From assembly GCF_001440035.1 (NCBI RefSeq), contig NZ_LJYG01000081.1:7827-49663 (forward strand): a stretch of 41,837 bases of DNA. The letters run 5' to 3'. The translations under genes and the position numbers were made by a program. Source of the stretch: Bradyrhizobium manausense. GTDB lineage: Bacteria > Pseudomonadota > Alphaproteobacteria > Rhizobiales > Xanthobacteraceae. The notes below the pieces were generated by a model. The model worked only from the letters and a program-made list of their open reading frames with translations, ran no database searches and was not told the DNA's origin. Position 1 is the first letter of the stretch. Every line of letters starts with the position of its first letter. Shown in pieces: positions 16,085 to 25,154 of the stretch.

Positions 16085-16999
16085 CTACCCCTCCCCCGCC
16101 AGGTTGAACGTCCCCTCCATCATCTGCACGCAGGCACCGCCGACATGGGCGGAGACGATCTTGCCGTCGCGCTTGACGACACGCGTCTGCAGGATGCTGG
16201 GGCGACCCATGTCAAAGCCCTGGCCGACGGTGAGCTTCAACTCGCCGTCCCCGACAGGATCGAGATCGGCGAACAGCGCGGCTGCGGCGACCGTTGCGCT
16301 GCCGGTGGCGGGATCTTCGGCGAGACCGCCGGCGCCGCGCATGAACATGCGCGCCTGCCGCTCGCACGGCGCCTCCGAGGCGGGCACATCACGCGTGTAG
16401 AACCACACCGAGCGGGCGTCGTCGCGCGGCAAGATCCTGCCGAACGCGGCCGCGTCGGGCCTTGCCCGCTTGAGCGCCTCACGCGACACCACCTCGGCCA
16501 CCAGAAACGGCGTTCCGACGCCAACGACTTGCGGTGCATGATGTTCGATCCTGATGTCGTCGGCCGCGAGCGAGATGCAGGCCGCAACATCAGCGGCGGA
16601 CACTTCCGCCCATCGGGACAGCGGCTGCGGCGCGGTCAGCTCGGTGCCGATGACCCGCCCCTGCTCGCGAAAAATATCGATCGGCACGAGGCCGGCCTTC
16701 TCCTCGAACCGCAAACGCGACTTCGGCTCCCTCGCAAGGCTCGCCAGCACGAAGGAGGTGCCGACATTGGGATGCCCCGCGAACGGCATCTCCCTCACCG
16801 GCGTGAAAATGCGAACCTCGGCGTCGTTATCCCGGTCGCGCGGCGGCAGCACGAAGGTCGTCTCGGAATAATTGAACTCGGTCGCGATCGCCTGCATCTG
16901 CTGCGTCGAGAGCCCGGCAGCATCGAGCACCACGGCGAGCTGGTTGCCGCCGAAGGCGCGATCGGTGAACACGTCGACAGTGATGTAGCGGCGCTGCAT
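16085..16999 (-). CDS. PhzF-like isomerase
   Basis: This 304-residue protein starts RYITVDVFTDRAFGGNQLAVV, has the family's catalytic glutamate segment near residue 45 (EFNYSETTFVLPP), the motif EMPFAGHPNVGTSF, and a late half-repeat EDPATGSATVAAAA. PhzF enzymes have a diaminopimelate-epimerase-like fold and move double bonds in small molecules; only some act in phenazine synthesis. No other phenazine genes are near, so I do not infer phenazines. A GAGGAAG ribosome site precedes the ATG. Confidence 0.9.
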   Translation of the reverse strand: MQRRYITVDVFTDRAFGGNQLAVVLDAAGLSTQQMQAIATEFNYSETTFVLPPRDRDNDAEVRIFTPVREMPFAGHPNVGTSFVLASLAREPKSRLRFEEKAGLVPIDIFREQGRVIGTELTAPQPLSRWAEVSAADVAACISLAADDIRIEHHAPQVVGVGTPFLVAEVVSREALKRARPDAAAFGRILPRDDARSVWFYTRDVPASEAPCERQARMFMRGAGGLAEDPATGSATVAAAALFADLDPVGDGELKLTVGQGFDMGRPSILQTRVVKRDGKIVSAHVGGACVQMMEGTFNLAGEG

Positions 17000-17120
17000 G
17001 GTGCTTCCTCACGCTAATGGCGGCGGCAACCCGCGCCGCTTCGCGCAACACTCTACAAACCGCCGACATCGTCCGTCATGCCCTAAAATAGAGAGCAATC
17101 GGAGCAATCGCGCTCGCGCC

Positions 17121-18017
17121 TCAGAAGCGGAAAAGGGGTCGCGGCGATGCCAGCACCTGCGCGCGCTCGCGCTCGTCGACGATGAGCGTGTCGAGAAATT
17201 GCCGGTTCTTGGCGTAAGTCTGCGTCGCCTCGAACTGCGTGTGCGGCCAGTCGCTGCCCCACAGCAGGCGATCGAGGCCGTAGGCATTGCGAAGCAGCGG
17301 ATAGGCCTCCTTGGCAAAGCTCTCGCCTGCCGCGCCGTTGCGATACGGCGCAGAGATCTTGACCCACACGTTCTTCGTCGCCCCTAGCTTCAGCACGGAT
17401 TGGAAGCCGGGATCCGCGACGCCGGCCTTGGGATCCGGCAGGGCAAAGTGATCGAGCACGACGGTGACGCCGAGCTCGAGCAGACGCGGAGTGAGCACGG
17501 CGAGATCGGACGCGTTGCGCTGGATCTCGACCTGCCAGCCCATCGCCTTCACGTTGGCGAGCAGTCCCTTCCATTCGCTTGCCGAAAGATCAGGCAAGGG
17601 CTGGCCGACGAGATTGAGGCGGATGCCGACCACGCCGGCCCGATCGAGTTCACGCAGTTCTTCGGCGGGCACGGCAGGATCGACGACGGCAATGCCGCGC
17701 AGGCGGCCGGCCGTCTGCTTGAGGCAATCGACGAGATAGGAATTGTCGGTGCCAAGGAAGCTCGGCTGCACCAGCACGCCATTGCTGATGCCGTTGTGGT
17801 CGAGCTGTTCCAGATACAGCGACAGCGGCGCGTCGTAGTCGGGCGCATAGCGCCGGCCCGGCGCGAGCTTCAGTCCGTGGTGGAAGACATGGGCGTGGGT
17901 GTCGATCACAGGCATCGTCGCCTCACCTGCCGCTTTGCCCGCAGCCGCGATGGCCGCCAGGGCTGCGGCGCCCGCGCTGAATTGGCGGCGCGTCATGCCG
18001 CGATCGGTTATCTTCAT
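17121..18017 (-). CDS. Tat-exported amidohydrolase (PDC hydrolase-like)
   Basis: This 298-residue protein has a Tat-type leader, TRRQFSAG (9-16), followed by an alanine-rich hydrophobic stretch. The enzyme part begins VIDTHAHVF (the HxH metal motif, His41 and His43), has VVLDHFALPD and ends with WGSDWPH, the pattern of amidohydrolase-2 / 2-pyrone-4,6-dicarboxylate hydrolase-like enzymes. The ATG at 18017 has GAGGGG 8 bases upstream. It lies 21 bases after the MFS gene and is probably in one operon with it and the GntR gene. A periplasmic location is inferred from the leader. The substrate is unknown. Confidence 0.87.
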   Translation of the reverse strand: MKITDRGMTRRQFSAGAAALAAIAAAGKAAGEATMPVIDTHAHVFHHGLKLAPGRRYAPDYDAPLSLYLEQLDHNGISNGVLVQPSFLGTDNSYLVDCLKQTAGRLRGIAVVDPAVPAEELRELDRAGVVGIRLNLVGQPLPDLSASEWKGLLANVKAMGWQVEIQRNASDLAVLTPRLLELGVTVVLDHFALPDPKAGVADPGFQSVLKLGATKNVWVKISAPYRNGAAGESFAKEAYPLLRNAYGLDRLLWGSDWPHTQFEATQTYAKNRQFLDTLIVDERERAQVLASPRPLFRF

Positions 18018-18038
18018 GTTGATTACCCCTCATTCCCG

Positions 18039-19283
18039 TCAAACGCGCGCGGCCGCAGTCTGCTCGAACACCTTGCCGCGGGTTTCGGGCAGCAGCAGAA
18101 CCGCGATCAGCACCAGCGAATAGGCGAACGCGGCGTCGATGCCGATCGCGGGCCCAAGGCCGATGTGATCGCTGAGAAAGCCGACCAGGAAGGGGAACGC
18201 GGCGGAGACCACGCGGCCGAAATTGTAGCAGAAGCCGACACCGGTGCCGCGGACGCCGGCCGGATAGAGTTCGCTGAACAGCGCCGCCATGCTCGCTGGG
18301 ATGCCGGCCGAGAAGAAGCCGAGCGGAAAGCCGAGCACCAGCATCTGGCCGTTTGTCAGCGGCGCAAAGATATAGACCAGCACGGTGGCGATGCAGGCGC
18401 TGGCGAAGAACGCCACGTTCGCGCGGCGGCCGATCCGGTCGCTGACGATCCCGCTGGCGACGCAGCCGCAGAAGAAGGCGATGATGATGACAGCGAGATA
18501 TCCGCTGGACCCGAGCACCGAGAGGTGCCGCACTTCGCGCAAGTAAGTCGGCAGGAACGTCGTCAGCGCGGCATAGCCGCCATGGGCGCCGATGCCGAAC
18601 AGACCGCCGACCAGGGTCGAGCGCAGCACGTCGCGGTGGAAGATGCCGGCGAGCGTCGCGAAGAATGGTGCCTCTGCGTCCCTGGCGGCAGCGCGCGGCG
18701 GCTCCTTCAGTCCGCGGCGGATGAAGATGATGAGCAGCGCCGGCAACAATCCGATCGCGAACAGGATCCGCCAGGCGATATCGGCCGGGGCATAGGTGAA
18801 CACCAGCGCGGACAGCAGCACGGCCGCGCCCCAGCCCACGGCCCAGGCGCTCTGCACCGTGCCCAGCGCCTTGCCCCGATGCTCGGGGCGGATGATCTCG
18901 GCCATCAGCACCGCGCCGCAGGCCCATTCAGCACCGAAGCCGAGGCCCTGGATCGCCTTGAGCACCAGGAGCTGGGTGTAGCTCATCGCGAATGCTGACG
19001 CGAAGGTCGCAAGCGCGAAGGTCGCGACCGTGATCTGGAGCGCCTTGACGCGACCGAAACGATCGCCGAGCGCGCCGCCGAGCCAGCCGCCGAACGCGCC
19101 GAAGAACAGGGTGACCGAGCCGAGCAGGCCCGCATCGGCCTTGCTGATGCCGAAGGCGGCGATCAGCGCGGGAATGGCAAGACCGAACATCTGGACGTCG
19201 AGCGCATCCAGCGCCCAGCCGCCAAAGCTTGCCCAGAAGGTGCGCCGCTCCAGCGGCGAGCTTTCACTGTACCAGTTCGACAT
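18039..19283 (-). CDS. MFS transporter, AAHS/aromatic-acid-like
   Basis: This 414-residue protein has about 12 hydrophobic segments. The MFS loop motif GGALGDRFGRVKAL lies after segment 2, and GGWALDALDVQMFGLAIPAL forms segment 1; an acidic residue here is usual in the aromatic-acid:H+ symporter (AAHS) subfamily. GIVSDRIGRR is the second-half copy of the loop motif. The ATG at 19283 has GGTAGGA close by. It is flanked by a GntR gene upstream and an amidohydrolase gene downstream on the same strand, suggesting uptake and cleavage of one carboxylate-type compound. Confidence 0.88.
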   Translation of the reverse strand: MSNWYSESSPLERRTFWASFGGWALDALDVQMFGLAIPALIAAFGISKADAGLLGSVTLFFGAFGGWLGGALGDRFGRVKALQITVATFALATFASAFAMSYTQLLVLKAIQGLGFGAEWACGAVLMAEIIRPEHRGKALGTVQSAWAVGWGAAVLLSALVFTYAPADIAWRILFAIGLLPALLIIFIRRGLKEPPRAAARDAEAPFFATLAGIFHRDVLRSTLVGGLFGIGAHGGYAALTTFLPTYLREVRHLSVLGSSGYLAVIIIAFFCGCVASGIVSDRIGRRANVAFFASACIATVLVYIFAPLTNGQMLVLGFPLGFFSAGIPASMAALFSELYPAGVRGTGVGFCYNFGRVVSAAFPFLVGFLSDHIGLGPAIGIDAAFAYSLVLIAVLLLPETRGKVFEQTAAARV

Positions 19284-19333
19284 GTTTCCTACCCCTGTAC
19301 GCGTTTATTGCTTGGTGTCGTTGAAGGCCGCCA

Positions 19334-20065
19334 TCACCGGATCTCGGCGTGGTAGCGGAAGCGATCCGCCGGCCCGCGCGAGCGGCGCCATTCGATCGGC
19401 CGCCGTTCCAGATCGAGTGCGAGGCGCTCGATCACGATCAGCGGTGCGTGCGCCTCGAGGCGCAACAGCCGGGCCTGCATTTCGTTGGCTGTCTCGACCG
19501 TCAAAACTTCTTCGGCGGAAACCACGACCTCGCCGCAGCGCTCTTCGTAGAGCGGATACAGCAGGTCGCCGAACTCGGCGGTGTCGATTTCGAGAATTGG
19601 CGCAAAGCGCGATTGCTGAAGCCAGATTTCCTCGGCGAGCAGCGGCACATCATCGAGCAGCCGCAGGCGCGACAGGCTGATCACGGGTTCGCCGACGGGA
19701 ATGCGCAGCGCTGAGGCGACCGCCGTCGTCGCTGGCACGCTCTTGCGCCTGAGGATGCGGCTCTTCGGCACGCGCCGCTCGCCGCTTTGGGACTGGAAAC
19801 GGAAGAAGCGGAACAGCGAGGAGTTGAAGCGGGCGCGGCGCACGAAGGTGCCGCGGCCCTGCTGCCGCTCCAGCACGGCATCCGCGACGAGCCGGTCGAT
19901 CGCCTTGCGCACCGTGCCGATGGCGACGCCGTAATGCGCCGCCAACTCGGCCTCCGATGGGATGGGCTCGCCCGGCCGCCATTCATTGCGGTTGATCCGC
20001 GCGGCGAGGTCGTCGCGCAGGCGCTGGTAGCGTGGCAGGCGGTCGTCGTGCGAGGCCGGATTCAT
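19334..20065 (-). CDS. GntR-family (HutC/UTRA) transcriptional regulator
   Basis: This 243-residue protein has an N-terminal winged helix (PSEAELAAHYGVAIGTVRKA, with the following wing QGRGTF) and a C-terminal UTRA ligand domain (for example RLRLLDDVPLLAEEIWL). I chose the ATG at 20065 rather than a TTG at 20101, because a promoter and a perfect palindrome sit in between. The gene lies 50 bases upstream of the MFS gene on the same strand and probably controls the MFS-amidohydrolase operon and itself. The ligand is unknown, likely the transported compound. Confidence 0.87.
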   Translation of the reverse strand: MNPASHDDRLPRYQRLRDDLAARINRNEWRPGEPIPSEAELAAHYGVAIGTVRKAIDRLVADAVLERQQGRGTFVRRARFNSSLFRFFRFQSQSGERRVPKSRILRRKSVPATTAVASALRIPVGEPVISLSRLRLLDDVPLLAEEIWLQQSRFAPILEIDTAEFGDLLYPLYEERCGEVVVSAEEVLTVETANEMQARLLRLEAHAPLIVIERLALDLERRPIEWRRSRGPADRFRYHAEIR

Positions 20066-20066
20066 A

Positions 20067-20101
20067 TAGTCATATAGATGACTAGATGAGATAGGAGTCA
20101 A
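20067..20101 (-). promoter_or_regulatory. Promoter and operator of the GntR gene (leaderless-type layout)
   Basis: Read on the minus strand: TTGACT (20101-20096), a 17-base spacer, then TCTATA (20078-20073). TAGTCATCTATATGACTA (20084-20067) is a perfect 7-base inverted repeat around 4 bases and covers the -10 element. The ATG at 20065 is 8 bases past the -10, so transcription would start at or very near the start codon; no ribosome site is seen. A bound repressor would block the promoter. Confidence 0.6.
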
Positions 20102-20186
20102 GCGCTACTAGAATACCGCATGCAGCAGATACGAAGCCGGGCTGGATATTTCAGCACGCGCCTGCAAAGAAACGCGAGCGATCCCC

Positions 20187-21488
20187 TCACCCCAATTGAA
20201 ACACGGCGACCGGCTGTTCATAGCCGCGCACCGTGACCTCGCCGAGCGCGACCGCATCCTCGCCGTCTTCACCCAGCGCCTCGCGCACGGACGATGAGAT
20301 CAGGAGCTGCGAACCAAACTCTTTATTGAGCGCCTCGAGCCGCGATGCGAAGTTCACGGTGTCGCCGATCACGGTATATTCCTTGCGCCTGGGCGATCCG
20401 ATATTGCCGGCGACGACCTCGCCGAAATGGATGCCGATGCCGATGCGCAGCGGCCAGCTCGTCTGCGCGTTGATGTGATCCATCGCGGTCAGCATGTCGC
20501 GGCCTGCGGCGACCGCACGATGCGCGGCATCGGAGGCCTCCAGCGGTGCGCCGAACAGCGCGAGAAATCCGTCGCCCAGAAACTTGTTCACGATGCCGCC
20601 ATGGCGGTCGAGAATATCGACCAGCACGGCGAAAGCGCCGTCGAGCCGGTCGACGACCTCCTGCGGGGTGCGCGACTGGGCGCCGGCGGTGAAGCCGCGG
20701 AAATCGACGAACATCACGGCGACGCGCCTGATATCGCCGGCGACGCTGGTCCCCTCCGCCATCAGCCGCTCGACCACCTGCGGCGAGACGTGCTGGCCGA
20801 ACAGGTTGGTCACCCGGTCGCGCGCGGTCGCCGCCGCGATGCTCGCGCCAAATTGCCGCCGCAACTGCGCGCCGACGGAGCCCGCGAGCACGCCGCAGAG
20901 CAGGATGACGGCGCTGCGCACGGTGTGGAAGTAGATCAAGGGTTCGCCCGCGGCGTTCGCCGAATCGAAATACAGCGCGACCGCCAGCAGTTCGCTTGCT
21001 GCGACAAATCCCGTGAAGGTGGACAGCCAGAAATCGAGCCGCAGCGTCGAAAGAATGACGAAGATGAAATAGACGAACGGCAGCACGAAGCCGAGCGCGG
21101 GCCCAGCGCCCATGCTGCGGATCTGCAGGATCAGGATCAACGTCGGCAGCGACGTTTCGATGAAGGCCCCGATATAGCGCCTGACCACCGGCAGGTCGCG
21201 ATCGAGCTTGAGGTTTCGCCTGATCTGGCTGTGGACCCAGACCTCAAACAGCAGGAAGCCTGCAACAAGGACATATTCGCGGACCATGCCGTCCGTCCCG
21301 CGCCAGATCCGGTTCGCGATGGCAGGGTCGATCAGGAAAGTCGCCGTGAGCAACACCAGCATGACGAGGCCCGTGGCGATCAGCGCCTGCACCCGCAAGA
21401 GCTCGGTCCGCAGCACTTCGCGCGTCAGCTCGCGCTCGAACTCCTCCGACAAGACGGCCCTCTGCCGGGCTCTTAAGAAGCTAACCAT
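20187..21488 (-). CDS. Membrane-anchored class III adenylate/guanylate cyclase
   Basis: This 433-residue protein has about six hydrophobic segments in residues 1-205, then a linker with FGQHVSPQVVERL (230-242), a motif common just before the cyclase domain. The catalytic part shows both metal aspartates (MFVDFRGFT, Asp262; NKFLGDGFLALFG, Asp306) and YTVIGDTVNFASRLEAL. It should make cAMP or cGMP in the cytoplasm under control of the membrane part, which resembles the six-helix integral sensor of many bacterial cyclases. GGGGGAATA precedes the ATG. It is the second cyclase gene in the window. Confidence 0.92.
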   Translation of the reverse strand: MVSFLRARQRAVLSEEFERELTREVLRTELLRVQALIATGLVMLVLLTATFLIDPAIANRIWRGTDGMVREYVLVAGFLLFEVWVHSQIRRNLKLDRDLPVVRRYIGAFIETSLPTLILILQIRSMGAGPALGFVLPFVYFIFVILSTLRLDFWLSTFTGFVAASELLAVALYFDSANAAGEPLIYFHTVRSAVILLCGVLAGSVGAQLRRQFGASIAAATARDRVTNLFGQHVSPQVVERLMAEGTSVAGDIRRVAVMFVDFRGFTAGAQSRTPQEVVDRLDGAFAVLVDILDRHGGIVNKFLGDGFLALFGAPLEASDAAHRAVAAGRDMLTAMDHINAQTSWPLRIGIGIHFGEVVAGNIGSPRRKEYTVIGDTVNFASRLEALNKEFGSQLLISSSVREALGEDGEDAVALGEVTVRGYEQPVAVFQLG

Positions 21489-21498
21489 TATTCCCCCG

Positions 21499-21579
21499 GG
21501 TCATTCCGGGGCGATGCGACAGCATCGAACCCGGAATCTCGAGATTCCGGGTTCACGCTTCGCGTGCCCCGGAATGACC
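21499..21579. repeat. Palindromic repeat, family A
   Basis: The outer arms are GGTCATTCCGGGG and CCCCGGAATGACC. An inner palindrome centred on GAATCTCGAGATTC carries the core AACCCGG/CCGGGTT. The copy at 35228 has almost the same core and ends, so this is a dispersed family. It lies between the cyclase and permease genes. Confidence 0.85.
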
Positions 21580-21593
21580 TCAGCTATTGTGCC

Positions 21594-22757
21594 TCAATCC
21601 AGCGTGCGGCGGAAGCGCGTCACGGCGATGGTCATGGCGACCAGCATCAAGATGGCCAGCGCCAACGTATCGAACCGCAGGTTCGGCATGGTGGCGCCCT
21701 TCAGCATGATGGCGCGGACGATGCGAATGTAGTGCGTCAGCGGCAGGCATTCGCCGATATATTGGGCCCAGGCCGGCATCCCCGCGAACGGGAACATGAA
21801 GCCGGACAAGAGAATGCTCGGCAGGAAGAACATGAATGACATCTGGATTGCCTGCAGTTGATTCTGCGCGATGGTGGAGAACGTGTAGCCGATCGCGAGA
21901 TTTGCAGCGATGAAAAGGGTCGAAAGTCCCGCCAGAAGGAACAGATTGCCGAGCACCGGCACGCCGAACAGGAACACTCCGATATTGACGATCAGGAAGG
22001 CCTGGACGAAGCCGACCAGGATGTAGGGAACGATCTTGCCGATCATCACCTCGACCGGCTTGATCGGCATCGACAGGAGGCTCTCCATGGTGCCGCGTTC
22101 AATCTCGCGCGTCACCGACAGCGCCGTGAAGATCAGCATCGTCATGGTGAGAATGGTGCCGACAAGTCCCGGCACGATGTTGAGCCGCGATTCCGCCGCC
22201 GGATTGTAGCGCGCATGGGCGCGGATCTCGAACGGCATCGCCGGGGGATCGCCGATATAGAGATCGTGCGCGAGTGCGGTCTGCACGATCATGCCGAGCG
22301 AGCCGAGTGCGGAGCTTGCGGCGACCGGATCGGTCGCGTCGGCTGCAACCAGCAGCGCCGGCTTGTCGCCGCGCCGCACCGCGCGCTCGAAGCCGCGCGG
22401 GATCTCGACGCCGAACAGCACCTTGCCGGACTTCAGCAAATTGTCGAACTCGTCGACGTCGTGCACTTCGTAGACGAAGCGAAAATAGGCGGTATTCTCC
22501 AACGCCTTCAGGATCGAACGGGCAAGGTCCGAGTCCTCCTGCAGCAGCACCGCGCTCGGCAGATGGTGCGGCGTGGTGTTGATGGCATAGCCAAACAGGA
22601 GAAGCTGCATCACCGGGATGGCTATGATCATCGCGAACGAGACGCGGTCCCGCCGAAGCTGAATGAACTCCTTGGCCATCATGGCATAGGAGCGACGCCA
22701 GAAGCCGAAGCGGTCGCGGATCTCCCGTGCGGGGCCGGTTGTCTGGACAGTGCTCAT
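21594..22757 (-). CDS. ABC-2 type export permease
   Basis: This 387-residue protein has an N-terminal hydrophobic segment (MIIAIPVMQLLLFGYAI), a long periplasmic loop and a five-segment C-terminal part including GTMESLLSMPIKPVEVMIGK, the typical ABC-2 (YhhJ/YbhR-like) coupling region. It overlaps the ATPase gene by 4 bases (ATGA) and is last in the TetR-adaptor-ATPase-permease operon. It would form the membrane channel of a drug or lipid-type exporter, most likely as a homodimer because only one permease gene is present. Confidence 0.92.
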   Translation of the reverse strand: MSTVQTTGPAREIRDRFGFWRRSYAMMAKEFIQLRRDRVSFAMIIAIPVMQLLLFGYAINTTPHHLPSAVLLQEDSDLARSILKALENTAYFRFVYEVHDVDEFDNLLKSGKVLFGVEIPRGFERAVRRGDKPALLVAADATDPVAASSALGSLGMIVQTALAHDLYIGDPPAMPFEIRAHARYNPAAESRLNIVPGLVGTILTMTMLIFTALSVTREIERGTMESLLSMPIKPVEVMIGKIVPYILVGFVQAFLIVNIGVFLFGVPVLGNLFLLAGLSTLFIAANLAIGYTFSTIAQNQLQAIQMSFMFFLPSILLSGFMFPFAGMPAWAQYIGECLPLTHYIRIVRAIMLKGATMPNLRFDTLALAILMLVAMTIAVTRFRRTLD

Positions 22758-23683
22758 TGGAAATTGTCCTTGGAGCGGCCCATCAACTCGATGAAGACGT
22801 CCTCCAGCGAGGGCGCCGATTTCTGCCAGTGCAGCTCACCCTTCTCGCGCCACGGCGCGATGCTGGCTTCGAGGGCGGCGATGTCGCGGCCCGAGACGTG
22901 CAGCGAGGTGCCGAACGGCGCCACCATGTCGATCCCGGGCTTGCCGGCAAGCTGGGCCGCGAGGCCGTTCAGCTCGCCGGTGACAGTGTAGGTCACTAGC
23001 GCGGACTTCGCGATCACCTCGTCGACCGTGCCGTGCGTCAGGAGGTGGCCATAGGCGATATAGGCGATCTCGTGGCACCGTTCGGCCTCGTCCATGTAAT
23101 GGGTCGAGACCAGCACGGTGAGGCCACCGGCGGCGAGCGCATGGATCTCGTTCCAGAAATCGCGCCGCGCCTTCGGATCGACGCCGGCGGTCGGCTCATC
23201 GAGCAGCAGCAATTCCGGATTGGGCAGCGTGCAGGCTCCCAATGCAAGGCGCTGCTTCCAGCCGCCGGAGAGCTCGCCCGCGAGCTGCTCCTCGCGGCCC
23301 GAGAGGCCGAGCCGCTTGATCATGTCGCGCGCAGCCCCGCGCGCGTCGTCAAGGCCATAAAGCCGCGCAACGAATTCGAGGTTCTCGCGCACGGAGAGAT
23401 CCTGGTAGAGGCTGAAGCGTTGCGTCATGTAGCCGACCTTGCGCTTGATCTTTTCGGCATCGCGCAGGATGTCGTAGCCGAGACAGGTGCCTTCGCCGCT
23501 GTCGGGCGTCAGCAGGCCGCAGAGGATGCGGATGGTCGTGGTCTTGCCCGAGCCGTTCGGCCCGAGGAAGCCGTAGATCGAGCCGCGCTTCACCTGCATC
23601 GACAGGTCGTGCACGACCTCGCGGCCGCCAAACGACTTGGTCAGGCCCTTGACGTCGATCGCGATGTCGTTCGCACCGTTCAT
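22754..23683 (-). CDS. ABC transporter ATP-binding protein
   Basis: This 309-residue ATPase has Walker A GPNGSGKT (41-48), the signature LSGGWKQR (138-145) and Walker B LLLLDEP (158-164), followed by a DrrA/CcmA-type C-terminal part. I chose the ATG at 23683 because it overlaps the stop of the HlyD gene (ATGA); the longer open frame starting at 23881 runs antisense-like through that gene and shows no domain. The gene is coupled at both ends. It powers the permease encoded next to it. Confidence 0.93.
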   Translation of the reverse strand: MNGANDIAIDVKGLTKSFGGREVVHDLSMQVKRGSIYGFLGPNGSGKTTTIRILCGLLTPDSGEGTCLGYDILRDAEKIKRKVGYMTQRFSLYQDLSVRENLEFVARLYGLDDARGAARDMIKRLGLSGREEQLAGELSGGWKQRLALGACTLPNPELLLLDEPTAGVDPKARRDFWNEIHALAAGGLTVLVSTHYMDEAERCHEIAYIAYGHLLTHGTVDEVIAKSALVTYTVTGELNGLAAQLAGKPGIDMVAPFGTSLHVSGRDIAALEASIAPWREKGELHWQKSAPSLEDVFIELMGRSKDNFQ

Positions 23684-24468
23684 CGCTTGTCCGCCACCGG
23701 AGTTTTCGGGTTGAGATAGACGTCGATCGGCTGCCCTACCCGCAAGGCATCGGGTCGCGACGGCCGCGCCTGGATCAGATAGACGAGCTTGTTGCGCTCT
23801 TCGAGGCTGTAGATCACGGGCGGGGTGTACTCGGCCGTGGTCGCGATGAAGTAGATCTTGGCGGTGAGATCGGCCGCGCAATTGTCGCAGGCGATGCGCA
23901 CCGTGTCGCCGATCGACAGCTTCGGCAGCTCCGTTTCCGGCACGAAGAAGCGCAGCTTCATGTTGCCGGGCGGCATGATCGAGAGCACCGGCCGCTGCGC
24001 CGCCACCATCTCCCCTTCGCGGAAATAGATCTGCTGGATGGTGCCTGCAACAGGCGCAAAACCCTTGCGGCGCGCTAGTCGCGTCTCCGAGGTTGCCACC
24101 CGCGCTTCCGCGACACGCAGCGACGACACGGCGGAATCGAGATTGGCTTGCGTGCCCGAACCGGTCTTGCTCAGCGAGGCTGCGCGATCATAGGTCTGCT
24201 GCGCATTGGCCAGTGTCGCCTTGTTCTGGTTGAGATCAGCGAGCTGGAGATCATCATCGACGGAATAGAGCTGCTCGCCGACCCTGACCTCGTCACCCTC
24301 CCGGACGTTCAGCTTCGTTACCCGCCCGGCCTCATCCGGGCTGACATAGATCATGTCGGCCTCGACCCAGCCCTGGAAACCGGGATCGCGCTTCTCCTTG
24401 CAGCCGGCAAGTCCGGTTGCGAGCACGGTGGCCAATGCGATTGCAAAAATCCTTTGCGACGACGTCAT
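23680..24468 (-). CDS. HlyD/YbhG-type membrane-fusion lipoprotein
   Basis: This 262-residue protein has a lipoprotein signal with lipobox LAGC (Cys23). It then shows the biotinyl-lipoyl half motif GWVEADMIYVSPDEAGRV, a coiled-coil hairpin (about residues 70-125, rich in Ala, Gln and Leu) and a second lipoyl half, KGFAPVAGTIQQIYFREGE. Such proteins link an inner-membrane pump to an outer-membrane channel. Its ATG overlaps the TetR stop and its stop overlaps the ATPase start, so the four genes form one operon. The layout resembles the CecR-YbhG-YbhF system of enteric bacteria, with a single permease. Confidence 0.92.
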   Translation of the reverse strand: MTSSQRIFAIALATVLATGLAGCKEKRDPGFQGWVEADMIYVSPDEAGRVTKLNVREGDEVRVGEQLYSVDDDLQLADLNQNKATLANAQQTYDRAASLSKTGSGTQANLDSAVSSLRVAEARVATSETRLARRKGFAPVAGTIQQIYFREGEMVAAQRPVLSIMPPGNMKLRFFVPETELPKLSIGDTVRIACDNCAADLTAKIYFIATTAEYTPPVIYSLEERNKLVYLIQARPSRPDALRVGQPIDVYLNPKTPVADKR

Positions 24469-25148
24469 GTCGTCCTCCGCTCACCAAAAATCAAATCGAG
24501 ATGGACGCGCAGCATGTCCTGCGCGTCGAGCGGCGCGTGCCGCGCAAACAGGCTTTGCCAGATCACCGCGATCATCGCCGGCGCGATCAGGATCTGCGGA
24601 TAGCGCGCAAGCTTTGCCTGTTGGATCTCGCCACGGGCAATGCCGAGCTCGATCAGCGCGCGCATGCCGGCCATCCCCCGCGAGACCACCTCGCGGTAGT
24701 AGAAGTCCGCCACCGCCGGAAAGCGGGGCCCCTCCGCCACGATCAGGCGGACGAGATCGCCGCGCCTTGTGCCGATCACCTCTTTGAGAAAATTGCCGGC
24801 AAAGGTTTCGATCAGATCGCGCACCGAGCCCGTCGGCGGCGGCAGCGCGTTCAGCTTCGCCACCACCGGGACGATCACGGTGCGCACCAGCTCCTCGAAC
24901 ATCGATTCCTTGTCCTTGAAGTGCAGGTAGATCGTGCCCTTCGCGACGCCGGCGCGCCTGGCGATGTCGTCGAGCCGCGTCGCGGCAAAGCCGCGCGTGA
25001 TGAACTCCTCCATCGCCGCCGCGACGATCGCATCGCGCCGCTCCGCCGCGCGCGTGGCCCGGTTCGACACCGGCGCGGCTTCGTCGCCGGCTTCCGCATT
25101 GCGCGTCTCTGCTTTGGCCGTAGCCGCTTTGCTGAACTTCTTTGTCAT
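24465..25148 (-). CDS. TetR-family regulator of the ABC efflux operon
   Basis: This 227-residue protein has a charged N-terminal tail and a TetR DNA-binding domain at about residues 35-85 (EEFITRGFAATRLDDIARRA, then GVAKGTIYLHFKDKESMFEE). The C-terminal part is the helical ligand domain. It is the first gene of the efflux operon and its stop overlaps the adaptor start. A perfect 18-base palindrome lies inside its promoter, so self-repression and repression of the whole operon are likely. The inducer would be a compound exported by the pump; it cannot be named. Confidence 0.92.
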   Translation of the reverse strand: MTKKFSKAATAKAETRNAEAGDEAAPVSNRATRAAERRDAIVAAAMEEFITRGFAATRLDDIARRAGVAKGTIYLHFKDKESMFEELVRTVIVPVVAKLNALPPPTGSVRDLIETFAGNFLKEVIGTRRGDLVRLIVAEGPRFPAVADFYYREVVSRGMAGMRALIELGIARGEIQQAKLARYPQILIAPAMIAVIWQSLFARHAPLDAQDMLRVHLDLIFGERRTT

Positions 25149-25154
25149 GCTGCA

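Noticed and set aside
16085..16999. Phenazine biosynthesis locus
   Set aside because: Only a PhzF-like gene is present, and this family has many members outside phenazine pathways.
17400..18998. A 532-codon open frame on the plus strand
   Set aside because: It runs antisense through the amidohydrolase and MFS genes and has low-complexity His/Arg/Asp-rich composition.
20066..20101. A TTG start that would lengthen the GntR protein by 12 residues
   Set aside because: The TTG is the -35 box of a plausible promoter, and the added residues match no part of the family.
23684..23881. A longer N-terminus for the ABC ATPase
   Set aside because: It would overlap the whole end of the HlyD gene in another frame. 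The ATGA overlap at 23683 is the normal coupled start.
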